Source: Amoebophrya sp. A120
Lineage: Eukaryota; Sar; Dinophyceae; Syndiniales; Amoebophryaceae
NCBI GenBank assembly: GCA_905178155.1
Contig: CAJINV010000005.1
Coordinates: 4,713,394 to 4,777,393, forward strand
DNA length: 64,000 nt
Reading direction: 5' to 3'
The notes below the pieces were generated by a model. That model searched no databases, was not told the DNA's origin, and saw only the letters and a list, made by a program, of their open reading frames with translations. Of the stretch, positions 54,323 to 64,000 are shown in pieces. Each line of letters begins with the position of its first letter. Within the stretch, counting starts at the first letter, position 1. Made by a program: the position numbers and the translations under genes.

Positions 54323-55732
54323 TCATCGTCGGGCAGCCTGCTGAACGGTATTCCGTGCGGCGGTGGGAATTTCGTCCAACTCCCAGGCGAACAATTCGTC
54401 TTCTACCCCATCTTCGGCTCGCATCTGATCTATCATTCCGAATATGCGGTCAAGTTGAACATTCTCATAACGCCGAAGGAGAGGTCCGATGTCGTACAGG
54501 GTCATGATCCTGCCGAAGAAGAAACAGCAAAAGAACAGGTCATCAGCATCTCCGGCTCCGCGAACAAAGCCGTGCATTGCCCAGCAGAAAAAGCAGAGGC
54601 TTGTCGCAGTGAAAATCCCAACGAAAAGAAAATCGAAGTAGTGATATAAAGAATCTTGACGCCGGCGCCGTCCGCATAGCATCTCGTTCGCGCAGTCGAA
54701 GGCAATGACCCAATACGCCCTGTAAATCTCCACCATTGCGTTGGGGTAGAGCAGAAAGAAGACGACAGAAAGGTCGTCGAACGCGATGCGCCCCGCCGCG
54801 GTGCACGACAGAATGCTGGCTTTGCCGGAACACTCGGCTGGGAGGTGGTGGAGAATGAGCGGCAGGAAGAAAATCCATAAAATCCAGTCGAAAAGACAAC
54901 AAGACCACCTGAAGGAAGTAGATCGCCACGGATGCAAGAGGCTTTCCGGCAGTGACATGTCGCTCCGGGTCGGCGGCGGCGGGATTCCCCACATCGTGTA
55001 GGCCGCATCATGGGCTTCGCGATACGCCTCCTCCAACTCGCCCACAAAGGGATTGAAAAACACGTTGTTCTGGTAGTTAGCGGGCTTCCTCCATCGTTCG
55101 TACACCTCTGCTACCACCCAACCCCGCTCGGAACCGTAGAGAACGAAGGAGGGCCACGGGCCGAAAACTTGTTCTCGGATCACCAGTTCGTGCAGAAAGT
55201 ACACGGCAGCGAAAACGCACGAAATTTGTTTCGCGGGCCGCGGCTTAGCCCGGTGAAGATACGGGTACAACACGAACATGATGAAACAGACCACCGCGAG
55301 CACTGCACTGTTGAACAGTTGAAATTTCCACCGCTTTTTCATCTCGAAGTTCCTGTAAATGGCTTGTTTTGCGTGCAGGTGGGACCGAGCGATGAACTGC
55401 CGCTTCCTCCAGCACGTTCCGGTTTTGTTTTCTAAGCGGGCTTTGCGAGTCTCGGATACGTGCTCGACGTCAAAAAAGACGAAAACGCCAAGTCCACTTT
55501 TCAGCGTCCTTTTGGCTTGGCTGATTCGCGACTGGCACTGCTCCATCCCAAAGACTTCAGCACAGTCTTCGTTCAGCAACTCATGCTCCATAGCCGCGGC
55601 GAGCGAGAGTACTCGGTCTCGAGTCCCATGGACGAATTGGTACTGTTCGATCAGGTCGCTCAATTCCGGAACTAAACTTGAGTCGCAGGTTTGGCGGTGC
55701 GAGAGTACAAGCAACCGCAGGGGGTTCATCAT
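54323..55732 (-). CDS. Multipass membrane protein, tandem paralogue 2
   Basis: Intronless, 469 residues, ATG 55732 (MMNPLRLLVLSHRQTCDS). Colinear with the gene at 51600-53147 and shorter mainly in the N-terminal region. Hydrophobic segments include AVLAVVCFIMFVLYP, FAAVYFLHELVI, WILWIFFLPLILHHLP, DLSVVFFLLYPNAMVEIY, FLFVGIFTATSLCFFCWAM and FFCCFFFGRIMTLYDIG. GSERGWVVAEVYERW, NNVFFNPFVGELEEAYRE and TAAGRIAFDDLSVVFF are the best-conserved blocks. The acidic C-terminus ends AWELDEIPTAARN. The inter-copy similarity is moderate, so the duplication is not recent, and both frames are intact, which suggests both are under selection. Family unknown. Confidence 0.8.
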   Translation of the reverse strand: MMNPLRLLVLSHRQTCDSSLVPELSDLIEQYQFVHGTRDRVLSLAAAMEHELLNEDCAEVFGMEQCQSRISQAKRTLKSGLGVFVFFDVEHVSETRKARLENKTGTCWRKRQFIARSHLHAKQAIYRNFEMKKRWKFQLFNSAVLAVVCFIMFVLYPYLHRAKPRPAKQISCVFAAVYFLHELVIREQVFGPWPSFVLYGSERGWVVAEVYERWRKPANYQNNVFFNPFVGELEEAYREAHDAAYTMWGIPPPPTRSDMSLPESLLHPWRSTSFRWSCCLFDWILWIFFLPLILHHLPAECSGKASILSCTAAGRIAFDDLSVVFFLLYPNAMVEIYRAYWVIAFDCANEMLCGRRRRQDSLYHYFDFLFVGIFTATSLCFFCWAMHGFVRGAGDADDLFFCCFFFGRIMTLYDIGPLLRRYENVQLDRIFGMIDQMRAEDGVEDELFAWELDEIPTAARNTVQQAARR

Positions 55733-55939
55733 TTTGAGGCAGGAGTAGTGAACGACGTTGGGCTGCGTCGAGGAGTTTCTGTTGTGTTCGGCTCAAGTAG
55801 GTAGTTGCGTGCTCGAACCAGCTGTCAGCGGACACACCAGATCACTTTTCTTGTGGCTCTGCCAATGAATAAGAAACAGAAACAGTGACGTCGTGTGGCA
55901 ATATAGATTCAAAAAGGGTTGCTAAAGTGAACATTAATA

Positions 55940-56330
55940 CTTACTCAATAACACATTACCCGTTTGCTTGCACATATAGCTGCGGGCAAAAATTTCTGCA
56001 AAAACTACTTCTTCGGGAATGTGTGCTGTTTGTGACGATGAGACGCCTTTTTGTACTACTTACCGCGCTGCCTTTGTTTAAAGATGCAGGATCACGATCA
56101 GTCTGCGAGAAATAGAAGCTGTGTTTTCCATTTGTCTCTCGATACCACGTTCGTCTGGATCTCGATTGACGACTACGACGCTCTCACATTTCTTAATTAC
56201 AAACGAAAATCGGAGCTCTCTGTGCCTCTGCTGCTCTCCGATGAAGACGAAGTCAAGTTCCACTTTTTCATGCATCCATTTGCAAGCGGAAAAAAAAGGA
56301 ACACCACGACACCGAACTGTCTTCGAGGAC
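55940..56330. repeat. Duplicated 5' flank, copy 2
   Basis: Partner of 53400-53760. In this copy a plus-strand frame starting at ATG 56084 stays open (MQDHDQSARNRSC, then ISIDDYDALTFLNYKRK) until it enters the GC-rich DNA. The equivalent frame in copy 1 is interrupted by a TGA, so it is more likely regulatory or UTR sequence than a gene. Confidence 0.7.
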
Positions 56331-56439
56331 ACGATCGTGCTCAGTCCAAAACGGGACTGCGGCACGCTGAGTGGCCGGAGTGGTTACGAAAATATAAGCA
56401 GGCGACATCAACGCCAAGGAAAGAGGTAGAAAAGGTGAC

Positions 56440-58490
56440 GCGGCGCGGCCAAAAACACAACATACACTTGTGCGCGCGTATCATGGGACCGGCCATTCGC
56501 GTAATTCCCTCGGACCGCCGCGCGCGCGCGGGCAAGGTCGGGCGGCCGAAAAAAAACGAGCGCCGCCGCCGCAGCGGCGGGCGTACCGAACACAGGTCCC
56601 GGATTAATGGGCCAGCCCGAAAATGCGGACTGTGGGGCTGCTCCACGACGGGGGCAGGCGCTACCGCGCGCCCGCCTTGCGCGGGAGGGCTGGCGCGCCG
56701 CTCGGGACAGCGGCGGGGCGGGCGCAGCAAGGCCCTTCCATCCTTGCCGGCGCCCCTAGCATCGACACAGTTAGGGCCCCCAAGAACTAGCCGCCGCCGC
56801 TTGCTCTTCCATAGAAGTAACAGAAGCAACACCCTCTCTATCGTTACTTGTTGGAGCACAGAACGAACAGGGCCGACCCAGGCTCCGAGCGCAAGAGCCG
56901 CGCTACCCCGGCAATGTTTGCAACCCATACGCGGCGCCACACCGAACCGCATCGGACGGCTTTCGTGTTGGCAGCTGTGCTGGTGCTTATGCGAATGAAA
57001 TGCGCGTCCATCCGTTTCCGCTGCGCATCGGCTTCATGCATTCTTTTCTGGGAGGGGAGTTGGCCGACTCTCAGCAGCAAACGCATTCCGATTTGGCTGC
57101 GTTTGGTTCTAGTTTCTTTTCATCTTCAACATGCAAGGCGTTGAACTACGACGCTCGATGCGCATCCAGTCGAAAATGGCGGGCCCGTCACGCATTTTGA
57201 TAGCGCGCACACGAGGAACAGCAGGAGGGCCCGCTCGGGCACCGCTTGACGAGGATCTTCCACACCAGATCGGACATGCCTACGCGCCCCCGCGCCATCA
57301 TGTATATTACCCTCTGCTCAGGGGAGCCAGAGACGGAGTTTTCACTCATGATTGAGTGTGGCATCGACCGCAGTGCTCTATTCAAAAATTGCACGTATAA
57401 TTTCAACGATGTGAAGCTGCTGCAGATCTTTCTATTTCATAACAAGCCACGACTTGTCATTCCCTCGCTTGATTTCCTCTCCCACCACTACCCAGGCTTC
57501 TTTCCTCCCATCTCTGGAACCATCCTTCCGGCCCCAACTCATTCACCGACCTTCCTCGGTTTCTTCTAACCACGTTCTTCACTGATGACGCGCTGCTCTT
57601 CTTTCATCGATGACGGTGTCGTCGCTCCAGTGTTCTTGAGATAACAAATAACTTAATATCCACAACACGGCTGGTCGACTCGCCACCAAAGAGAACAGTA
57701 AAAACTGGCATCAAGCAAGCACCCTGATAATGCTCAGCTCGCGGGCACGACCACGCACGAGCCCGAGCGGGCGGCTTGGGGCCTTCATTAGTTTCTTCGA
57801 CACGCCGCTAGCGGCACAGTAGTGCGTAGTAACTAGCTCCAGCCATGTGTAGTAACCGGCTATTGCGGTAGCTGTGGCGGCCTCGAGCGCGCGGCAGCGC
57901 AGACAAAAGCGCCAGCAGGCCAGCTACACCCTGGCCGCCGCGGGTGCGCCACCTTCATCACAGCCAGACAGTGAGTCAGTGGCCCTCACATTCCTTGAAG
58001 CGCAGAGTGAGACAAGCCTGGGGGCGCAGTCGGGCGGCAGCAGAGAGCCCGGCCCCGGCCCGGCCGAAGGCGAGGCATAAGGCGCGCCACGGGCAGCACG
58101 TATCACCGTGCCACACTATAACCGGGGCCCGGGCAACAATTGCCGCCGGGTGCGCCCGGTCCCCCAACGAAGACTGGCAGCCGGCAGAACAGGCCGGGCC
58201 GGCTGACTCCGCCCGGGGAGCACAGGGCGAGCGCGCTCCCTGGCCCACGTGAGAGGACTCCGGGGCGGGCAGGCAAAACACTGCGGCGACCCCCGCAGAA
58301 CGCGAAGCATCTGGCTGCCGCCCCCACTCCCGTGCCTTGCTCTCGGCAAGCATTCGGAAGAGCATGGCGGACGCTGTGCGCTCGCGTGCTTTTTTCTGCG
58401 GGGAGGGGCTCTTGGCGCGATGCATTTTGATAATAGCCGCCCGAGGTTACGGCGTGCGCAGGGATGTAACGCCTCGGGCTTTATCGAATA
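56440..58490. other. GC-rich islands (56440-56990 and 57700-58490) with an AT-richer gap
   Basis: Dense G/C runs and CGCG tracts. Frames are open on both strands with Arg/Ala/Pro/Gly-rich peptides and no motifs. The gap 57310-57660 shows no gene. No terminal repeats identified. Confidence 0.45.
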
Positions 58491-59300
58491 AGACGCCACA
58501 TCTTGCCCTGCTTCGTCCACCTCCAAAAAACGACTACTTCTGTCGTCGTCGTGGGTGATAACGTTAACAAGAAAGAAAACTCGCACACCTGTACTATGGC
58601 CATGAGCCCCTACGAGCGCTCGGACAAGGAAGAACAAGAAAAAAAGGCCCATAACTCATCTGTTTCTCTGGGTATCAATCAACTCGCATCACTCGTAGGA
58701 ATTGTCCCATCAAAAAACTCCGACTCATCGTTGCTGAACTCCCGAACAGCGGGAAAAAGCCACGCGCGCGCCAGCAAACCTCGTCTGTTGCGTTTCACAA
58801 TCGTACTTCCAAATGATCGACAGGGTATTTGCAGTGTCGTGACTGTTATGTATTGATTCAGATTCTATAGAAAAACTCAGCTCGTCTTGTTGCTATTTCC
58901 AGCTCGTTCATCGATGTCACAGTCGTGGATTCATCCATTCCTTAAAAAATTTCTTTTCGAACGATCATCTTTACGCCTCATTCACATATGAAGGGATTCA
59001 ATATTCGTATTCCTGTCCTTCCTAGAAAAAAATATCGAATCTTGTCTGGGACATTTCAAAAGTGGGAAGTTTCAAAAATGCTATGTGGCCATAGATAGAA
59101 AGAATCGCGAGGGACCAACACGGCCAATTTCTGGTTTCGTTCCGTTAGGGACAGACTAGCTTCCTCGAGAAAAGATATTGAACTGCTGAAGGTGCGTCCA
59201 AAGACACCACTCCTTATTTCTCTCCCAACCGTATAATTTCTTTCCTTTACATCAGCTCCCCCGTCTTTCCGCTCCCACCACTGGCCAAACGCCTTTCTTC
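58491..59300. other. Intergenic, 3' of the Ser-rich gene
   Basis: No supported gene or repeat. A 117-codon plus frame (58503-58856) has no motif. Confidence 0.4.
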
Positions 59301-62300
59301 TCAGCGTTGAAACCATTCCGCCGGCCCCAACTCGTCCGTATCCGCCCTGTTCCTACTTCCTCCCCCGACTCCGCTGGTATCCGTATCTTTATCGGCAGCA
59401 CTCGCGGCGGCTCTTTCGCGGGAGGCTTTGTGGGAATCCTCGAACGGCTGTTGCACTTCGTCGTTGACCTCCTCAACTACTGCGGGATGAGCTTTTGATG
59501 CCGCTTCAACACCCGGCCGTAAATCCCTCTCCTGATATTCGGCTCCTTCTGCCCGATGCAGGCTGTCGTTGGCATTATTTCTCTGGTTTGAACTACACTG
59601 CTGCTTCGATTTTATTTCCCGACCACGTCCCCTCGGGAGCCTGTTCGACGCAATGGGCATACCCATGCCGAGGCAGACGCTCATTGCGGTTCGCTCCTGA
59701 AGCATCACGGGAAGGAGAAACCGGTCCAGCACTTGCTGTTTCTTCCTCGCTATCAACTGCAAAAATGTCTGGGTCTGGAAGGACGGAACTTGTGATGCGC
59801 ATCTTACACCACACAAAAATTCCTCATGCATAGACAGCAAGAGTTGCCCACTTTTGTCATCGAAAAATAGGCGATTTGTCATGCGGATTAGGCATCGACG
59901 CAGCTTCTCAAAACTTGTAATGCTAGTGAGACCTTGCTTGCCAGAACTTCCGGGTCATGGAAAAACAGCATGACAAAAATGTCCATCCTTCCAGACCCAG
60001 ACACTTTTGCATTTGATACTCGCTTGCTCAGACGAGGAACACAACTCTCGGTCTGGCTTGACGTGGTTGGATGATGAGCTGCTTGACGAGGATGAACTGT
60101 TGGAAAAGGATGAAGAGGAATTGGTTTTCTTGTTCTTTTTGCGACGACGGCCGTTCATTTCATCTTGAAAAGCTTGCTCGTCTTCTTTCGCGGTGTCTAC
60201 TAGTTGTACATTATCCTCGCAGAAGGCTTTATTCTTGCTCCCAGCGCTCCTGCAAGAGTCGTGATCTTTTCTTTCCCAAGAAAGCCAACTCGAAGCGGAT
60301 GCTGCCGTAGGTGCAGGGTCAAGAGCCGGAGCTTGTTGCTGTTCCAATCCGTGTAAAAAGTCATTTCCTCGTGTCGTGGTTTGCTTGTTCGTCCGGTAAT
60401 CAAAATCCCGGGAAGTAGTCGACGTAGCAGCTTGGTGAGGCAGGCTAGACGAGCCAATGTAGTTGTTGTTTTTGATCATGATGTCATGGTCGCTGTTATT
60501 CGTCATCTTCATGTCAGTATTGTCACTACCTTCGTACGTGTCCACTAAATCCCGCCAATACGCGTCTTCGTCCTCTGCCGCGAGGGAGGGAAAGGATTTC
60601 CAGGAGGAGTATGGATTGCAAAAATGTCTGGGTCTGGAGCAGAAGTTTGTCATGCAGATTTTGCATCATCCATGAGGTCTGTGATGCATGCCCGAGCATC
60701 AGAGATTTTGCGACGGCTTTCTGATGCTCATACCGCATGAGAAATGCCCTCTCCGCGGAGCACAAATTACACCTCTTTTGCTGTTCATGCAATACAGATT
60801 TTATGTAGATTCCAAAAGTAGCATCACGAGTTTGTACTCTTCCAGACCCAGACATTTTTGCATTTGATAAAGAGTAGTTCGAATCGATTGGAGGCTCGTG
60901 GTCGATTTCCACGTGCATTTCATCTTCATCACCAGCACCGTCGCCATCAACAGTGTGGAAAAATGCAGCATGCTGTGGGTTCTCTGCCGAGTCGGACACT
61001 ATCCACTTTCCTTCACTAATCCTACCGTCGGGATTTTCCTTCGCAGTCGAGGATCCGACTAGAAGCAATTCCTCCACTTCCGTAGACGATTTAGAAGACT
61101 TCCGCGAGGAAGAGGAAAATCCGCTCGAAGAACCCTGAAGCAAAGCCCCCCGCAGGTTCGCTTCCGGACCAGGAACCAAAAGATCATGCGACGACAGAAC
61201 ATCGTGATCATTTTTTCCGTCACGATTTTTTCCCGCCTGCGGACACTGGTGGAAGTCGCGAGTAGTAGAGATGAAAGTTGGCTGCTCATCCAGTTGTTCG
61301 TCCACGTCCTGCTGTTCAACTACAAAATCTGTAGTTTCTACAAGCGACCGCTGCTCCGCCGATGCGGACTCCTTCGTCGAGCAAGAACTGGCAGAAGGGG
61401 CGGCTTGGCGAGTAGTTTTGATCTTTGTTCCTTCTCCTGCACTTTTGAGCTCACCTGGAAGAACACTGATGTTGCTTCTGCTCTCCACCTCCATGTCCAC
61501 CTCTTCCACCTCTAACGCCACTTTGTGTCTGCTCGCCGACCAGTTCGACCTGTCTTGCATCATTTGCTCCTCGCCGTGCTGTAGCTGGTTCTGGCTCTTG
61601 TGATGAAAAGTAGAGATTTCCGACTCCAATTGCGTCAGCCGGAGCAAGATTTCCTGTTCTTCTACAGAAAAGTCTGCTAAATCTGCATGATCGTCCTCTA
61701 GGACCTCCGCGACCGGATGAAACTGATCTTGCTGCTGTGACACGGCGGGGCGGAGCATGTTGGTGTTTTCCGCAGCGGGATGATCATGAACACCCGTACT
61801 ACCACTACTAGTACTTCCACTTCCTGGAAGCTGCGCGTGATTTTGATTATCCGCCTGATGACAGGAACGCGACGATTTCGATTTGTCATGCGACATGGGC
61901 GCGTTGTAACTTGAACTTCTGCTTGTACCTCCGGTAGTCTCTGCTTCTTGCGGTCGTGGTACTACACCGCCGCGGTCTCTCTCGCTCGCAGTTGTCGAAA
62001 TCTCATCGACGGAAAAATTTCTGGCTTTATTGAGTACTACTTCACTTGACGCGCCAGGAGCTCGTGCACCTCCGTGATCGACGAATTTTATATCCGTCTG
62101 ATTATCATACACCCATGTTGATTCAGAGATGGCTATACCTGCTCCACCAGCTCCGAGAACTTGAGAACTACGGTGGTCGTTGTTTCCTTCATGCTCCTGC
62201 GCGGAGGTCTTTGTCGACTTTGTCTTGCTAGAAGAGGAAGAGGAGGAGGATGCAGACGCTTTCGTCTTTCCACGACCGCCCGCTGCACTCCCTAAGTTCA

Positions 62301-62502
62301 TCTCTTCCAGAAGTTTCTCCAATTTCGCCTCATCGTCCCCTTCTTTCCCGGTGGTCAAAAACTCGAAGGTGCTAAGGTTAAGGGCTTCTAACGTCCGGAA
62401 CTGCCGTGTGACATCACGGTCATAGTTCTCCAGCAAATCCAGATGATCCATATCATCTTCCGGGTCCGGTTGTTGTGCTTCACCTTTTGATAATTTCAAC
62501 AT
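59301..62502 (-). CDS. Large Ser-rich disordered protein, two introners
   Basis: ATG 62502 (MLKLSKGEAQQPDPEDDMDH) to stop 59301; three exons, about 890 residues. Joins at the introners are in frame: NYSSWKSFPSLAAEDEDAYW at 60610-60869 and SEQARKKQQVLDRF at 59752-60018. The N-terminus has an acidic, helix-prone region (DLLENYDRDVTRQFRTLEAL; EAKLEKLLEEMNLG). The middle is Ser/Gln/Glu/His-rich with one likely coiled stretch (FSVEEQEILLRLTQLESEI). There is a poly-Ser run beside a Lys/Arg cluster (GRRRKKNKKTNSSSS), a possible nuclear signal. No domain recognised. An upstream Met at 62586 is in frame but sits in sequence that looks non-coding. It may be the 3' part of the partial gene to its right. 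Confidence 0.6.
59752..60018. mobile_element. Introner, family A
   Basis: Ends TATCAACTGCAAAAATGTCT and AGACACTTTTGCATTTGATA. Exact duplication CTCGC. Confidence 0.92.
60610..60869. mobile_element. Introner, family A
   Basis: Ends TATGGATTGCAAAAATGTCT and AGACATTTTTGCATTTGATA. Near-duplication AGGAG/AAGAG. Confidence 0.9.
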
Positions 62503-62726
62503 TTTGATTTTGCAAATGCACAACACAAATAAGCCTACAATTCTGTCTTGCAGCAATCGGCATGAAGCATACGTGTTCTTTGTCAAGCCAAAATCCTATA
62601 CCATCAATTGTTTATTGTCATGCCAAAATCCTATAGTACCATCTTCGCCGCCGACCACCAGCACTACTCGCCTTCCTTGGTTCGTTTTCACCGGGAAATC
62701 GAACCCGCTTTTTGGCAAGTCGATCA

Positions 62727-63867
62727 TCACCGCTTGAGAGCCCATCCGGCCTTGCCGCAGACTCGGACCAGGGATGGCTGTTTTTGGTTGTATGTAAGGC
62801 TTTTTTTGTCTTTGTCATGCTGAATGACAAAAAAGAAAAACTCTTGGTCTAGAAGGTGAGAAGTCAAGCATGTTCTATGTTCTTGCTCCTCAACAACACA
62901 GACAACTTTGTTCAGCAAATTAAACTCAATACTTTTCTTCGGAGTCCACTCTCTTTCCTGCTGGGAACCTCCAGAGTGGTCTCCATTTCCTCTATTTCCC
63001 GATCCTGTCCCATCATTCGTTCCCGCTAGCCGGTCCAAAAACACGCGTATCCCGTCCCCACGCTGGTGCCCAGGTGCGTCGTTTCCCCTCCCACGACGCG
63101 GCTGGCGTTGGCGGTTTTCCTCGTCCATATCATCCGTGTCTCGCAACGTGTAGCCCCCCGTGTCCGACAGAATCCACCGCTCCAGCAACCTTTTGTCTAC
63201 CTCCTGCAGCGGGCTCTCGTTGTCGCTGTCGTGCGAGAGCAGCTCCCGCGCGTCCCGGTTTCTCAGCGGAGATGGGGGCGGTTCGGAGGAGAAAGAGCTG
63301 CTGCTGGAACAGCTGGGGCTCCTACTGCTGCAACTGTTGAATTCTTGCGAGGAATCATTTAACGAGGAGGCGGAGGAAGAAGCACTGGAAGTCGCGTTCG
63401 TCGTTGTGCCCTTCTGCAACAGAAACGAACGGGAGGCTCTAGTGTTCGTTCTGCTCGTCGTTCTAGTTCTACCGCTGGTGGATATGATTTTGGGGATAGG
63501 AAGCAAGCGATTCTTGCTTTTTTTGCCGGGACCTCCATCAACAGGAGCGGCGCTTGTGGTTGAAGAACAACCCCCGGGTGGTGCAATCCACGCCGAGGAT
63601 GAACTTGAGCTCGTCCCAAAGGTGCTGCTACTACTTGTTTCGTCCCTTCTTGTAGTGGTTCCAGGAAGATGTTGATCAGTATAGTGGTCTTGCTCGAGCG
63701 CAACGGAACAATCCATCGAAGCAGTCGCCGAAGCACTGCTCGCAGAAGAAGATGAAGAAGCGTCGTGTCTGTCCCTTGTAGAACCGCCCGGCCGGGCTTT
63801 TCGTGACTTCTGTGCTCCGCGATCGAAATTTTTACCGCTTGCGGCCCTTCTAGAAGCGGCGGAAGAC
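62727..63867 (-). CDS. Partial gene, Ser/Arg-rich protein (5' end outside the window)
   Basis: The frame is open from the introner at 63868 leftward, so the 5' exons lie beyond the right edge. The sequence is low-complexity (poly-Ser, SRTNTRASRSF) with a more ordered middle (VDKRLLERWILSDTGGYTLRD) and a run RRGRGNDAPGHQRGDGIRVF. The end is unclear. A hairpin-rich stretch at about 62780-62860 (TTTTTTGTCTTTGTCATGC against its inverse) suggests another intron. After it, frames ending at 62727 (VRVCGKAGWALKR) and another reading VVLVVGGEDGTIGFW compete. It may join the gene at 59301-62502. Confidence 0.45.
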
Positions 63868-64000
63868 TATCAAGTGTAAAAGTGTCTGGGTCTGGAAGAT
63901 TACTAGATTTGTCATGCATATTTTCCATGACCCATGATGTGTGTCTGTGATGCATGCCGTAGCATCACAGATTTTTAGAGCGCTTCCTCATACCTATTCC
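63868..64000. mobile_element. Introner, family A, cut by the window edge
   Basis: Left end TATCAAGTGTAAAAGTGTCT with GGGTCTGGAAGAT and the usual interior (TTTGTCATGCATATTTTCCA). Left flank AAGAC. The right end is outside the window. Confidence 0.88.

Noticed and set aside
56084-56998. Plus-strand frame starting MQDHDQSARN
   Set aside because: The first part is protein-like, but the duplicated copy at 53.5 kb has a stop in the matching frame, and the frame runs on into GC-rich DNA.
1-64000. Dinoflagellate spliced-leader gene, tRNA or rRNA
   Set aside because: I looked by eye for the conserved spliced leader (CCGTAGCCATTTTGGCTCAAG-like) and tRNA T-loop signals and found no convincing match; a covariance-model scan would be needed to exclude them.

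Overview
The window is eukaryotic nuclear DNA, most likely from a syndinian dinoflagellate such as Amoebophrya. This is an inference from three things: long minus-strand genes cut by introner elements (introns with inverted-repeat ends, 5-bp target duplications and often non-GT/AG borders), large low-complexity Ser/Gln/Asp-rich proteins, and recognisable eukaryotic domains (protein kinase, kinesin motor, SPX, nucleotide-sugar transporter, protein C10). No rRNA, tRNA, CRISPR or bacterial operon signal was seen. All the genes I could support lie on the minus strand.

Layout, left to right. 1-0.45 kb: end of a 168-bp tandem array. 1.3-2.1 kb: a protein C10 homologue with one introner and one GT-AG intron. 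2.9-7.9 kb: a disordered-protein gene whose 3.6-kb canonical intron holds an 11-copy, 225-bp tandem array and a 981-bp inverted-repeat transposon. 8.5-10 kb: a GC-rich island. 10.2-12.2 kb: an intronless SPX/nucleotide-sugar-transporter fusion. 12.8-13.9 kb: a second GC island. 14.9-29.9 kb: a 15-kb gene for a very large kinesin-like protein, with nine introners. One introner is swollen to 2.7 kb by a 160-bp minisatellite, and another is a 989-bp GC-rich element with long terminal inverted repeats. 30-33 kb: gene-poor and GC-rich. 33.2-34.1 and 34.2-38.3 kb: two introner-split genes of unknown function. 38.5-45.5 kb: an MPS1/TTK-like kinase with a transmembrane segment. 46.4-48.9 kb: an eight-copy, 298-bp array with paired perfect palindromes. 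49.8-51.1 kb: two small genes. 51.6-56.3 kb: tandemly duplicated intronless multipass membrane-protein genes. 56.4-58.5 kb: GC islands. 59.3-62.5 kb and 62.7-64 kb: Ser-rich genes, the second running off the right edge.

The unifying feature is the introner population: 26 elements in at least seven terminal-repeat families. Each starts near TAT and ends near ATA, and most are flanked by an exact 5-bp duplication. Removing the element plus one duplicate restores the reading frame at nearly every site I checked by hand, so the exon chains were built that way. The introners insert in both orientations and range from 150 bp to 2.7 kb. Functional statements about individual proteins rest on motifs read by eye; no database search was possible.
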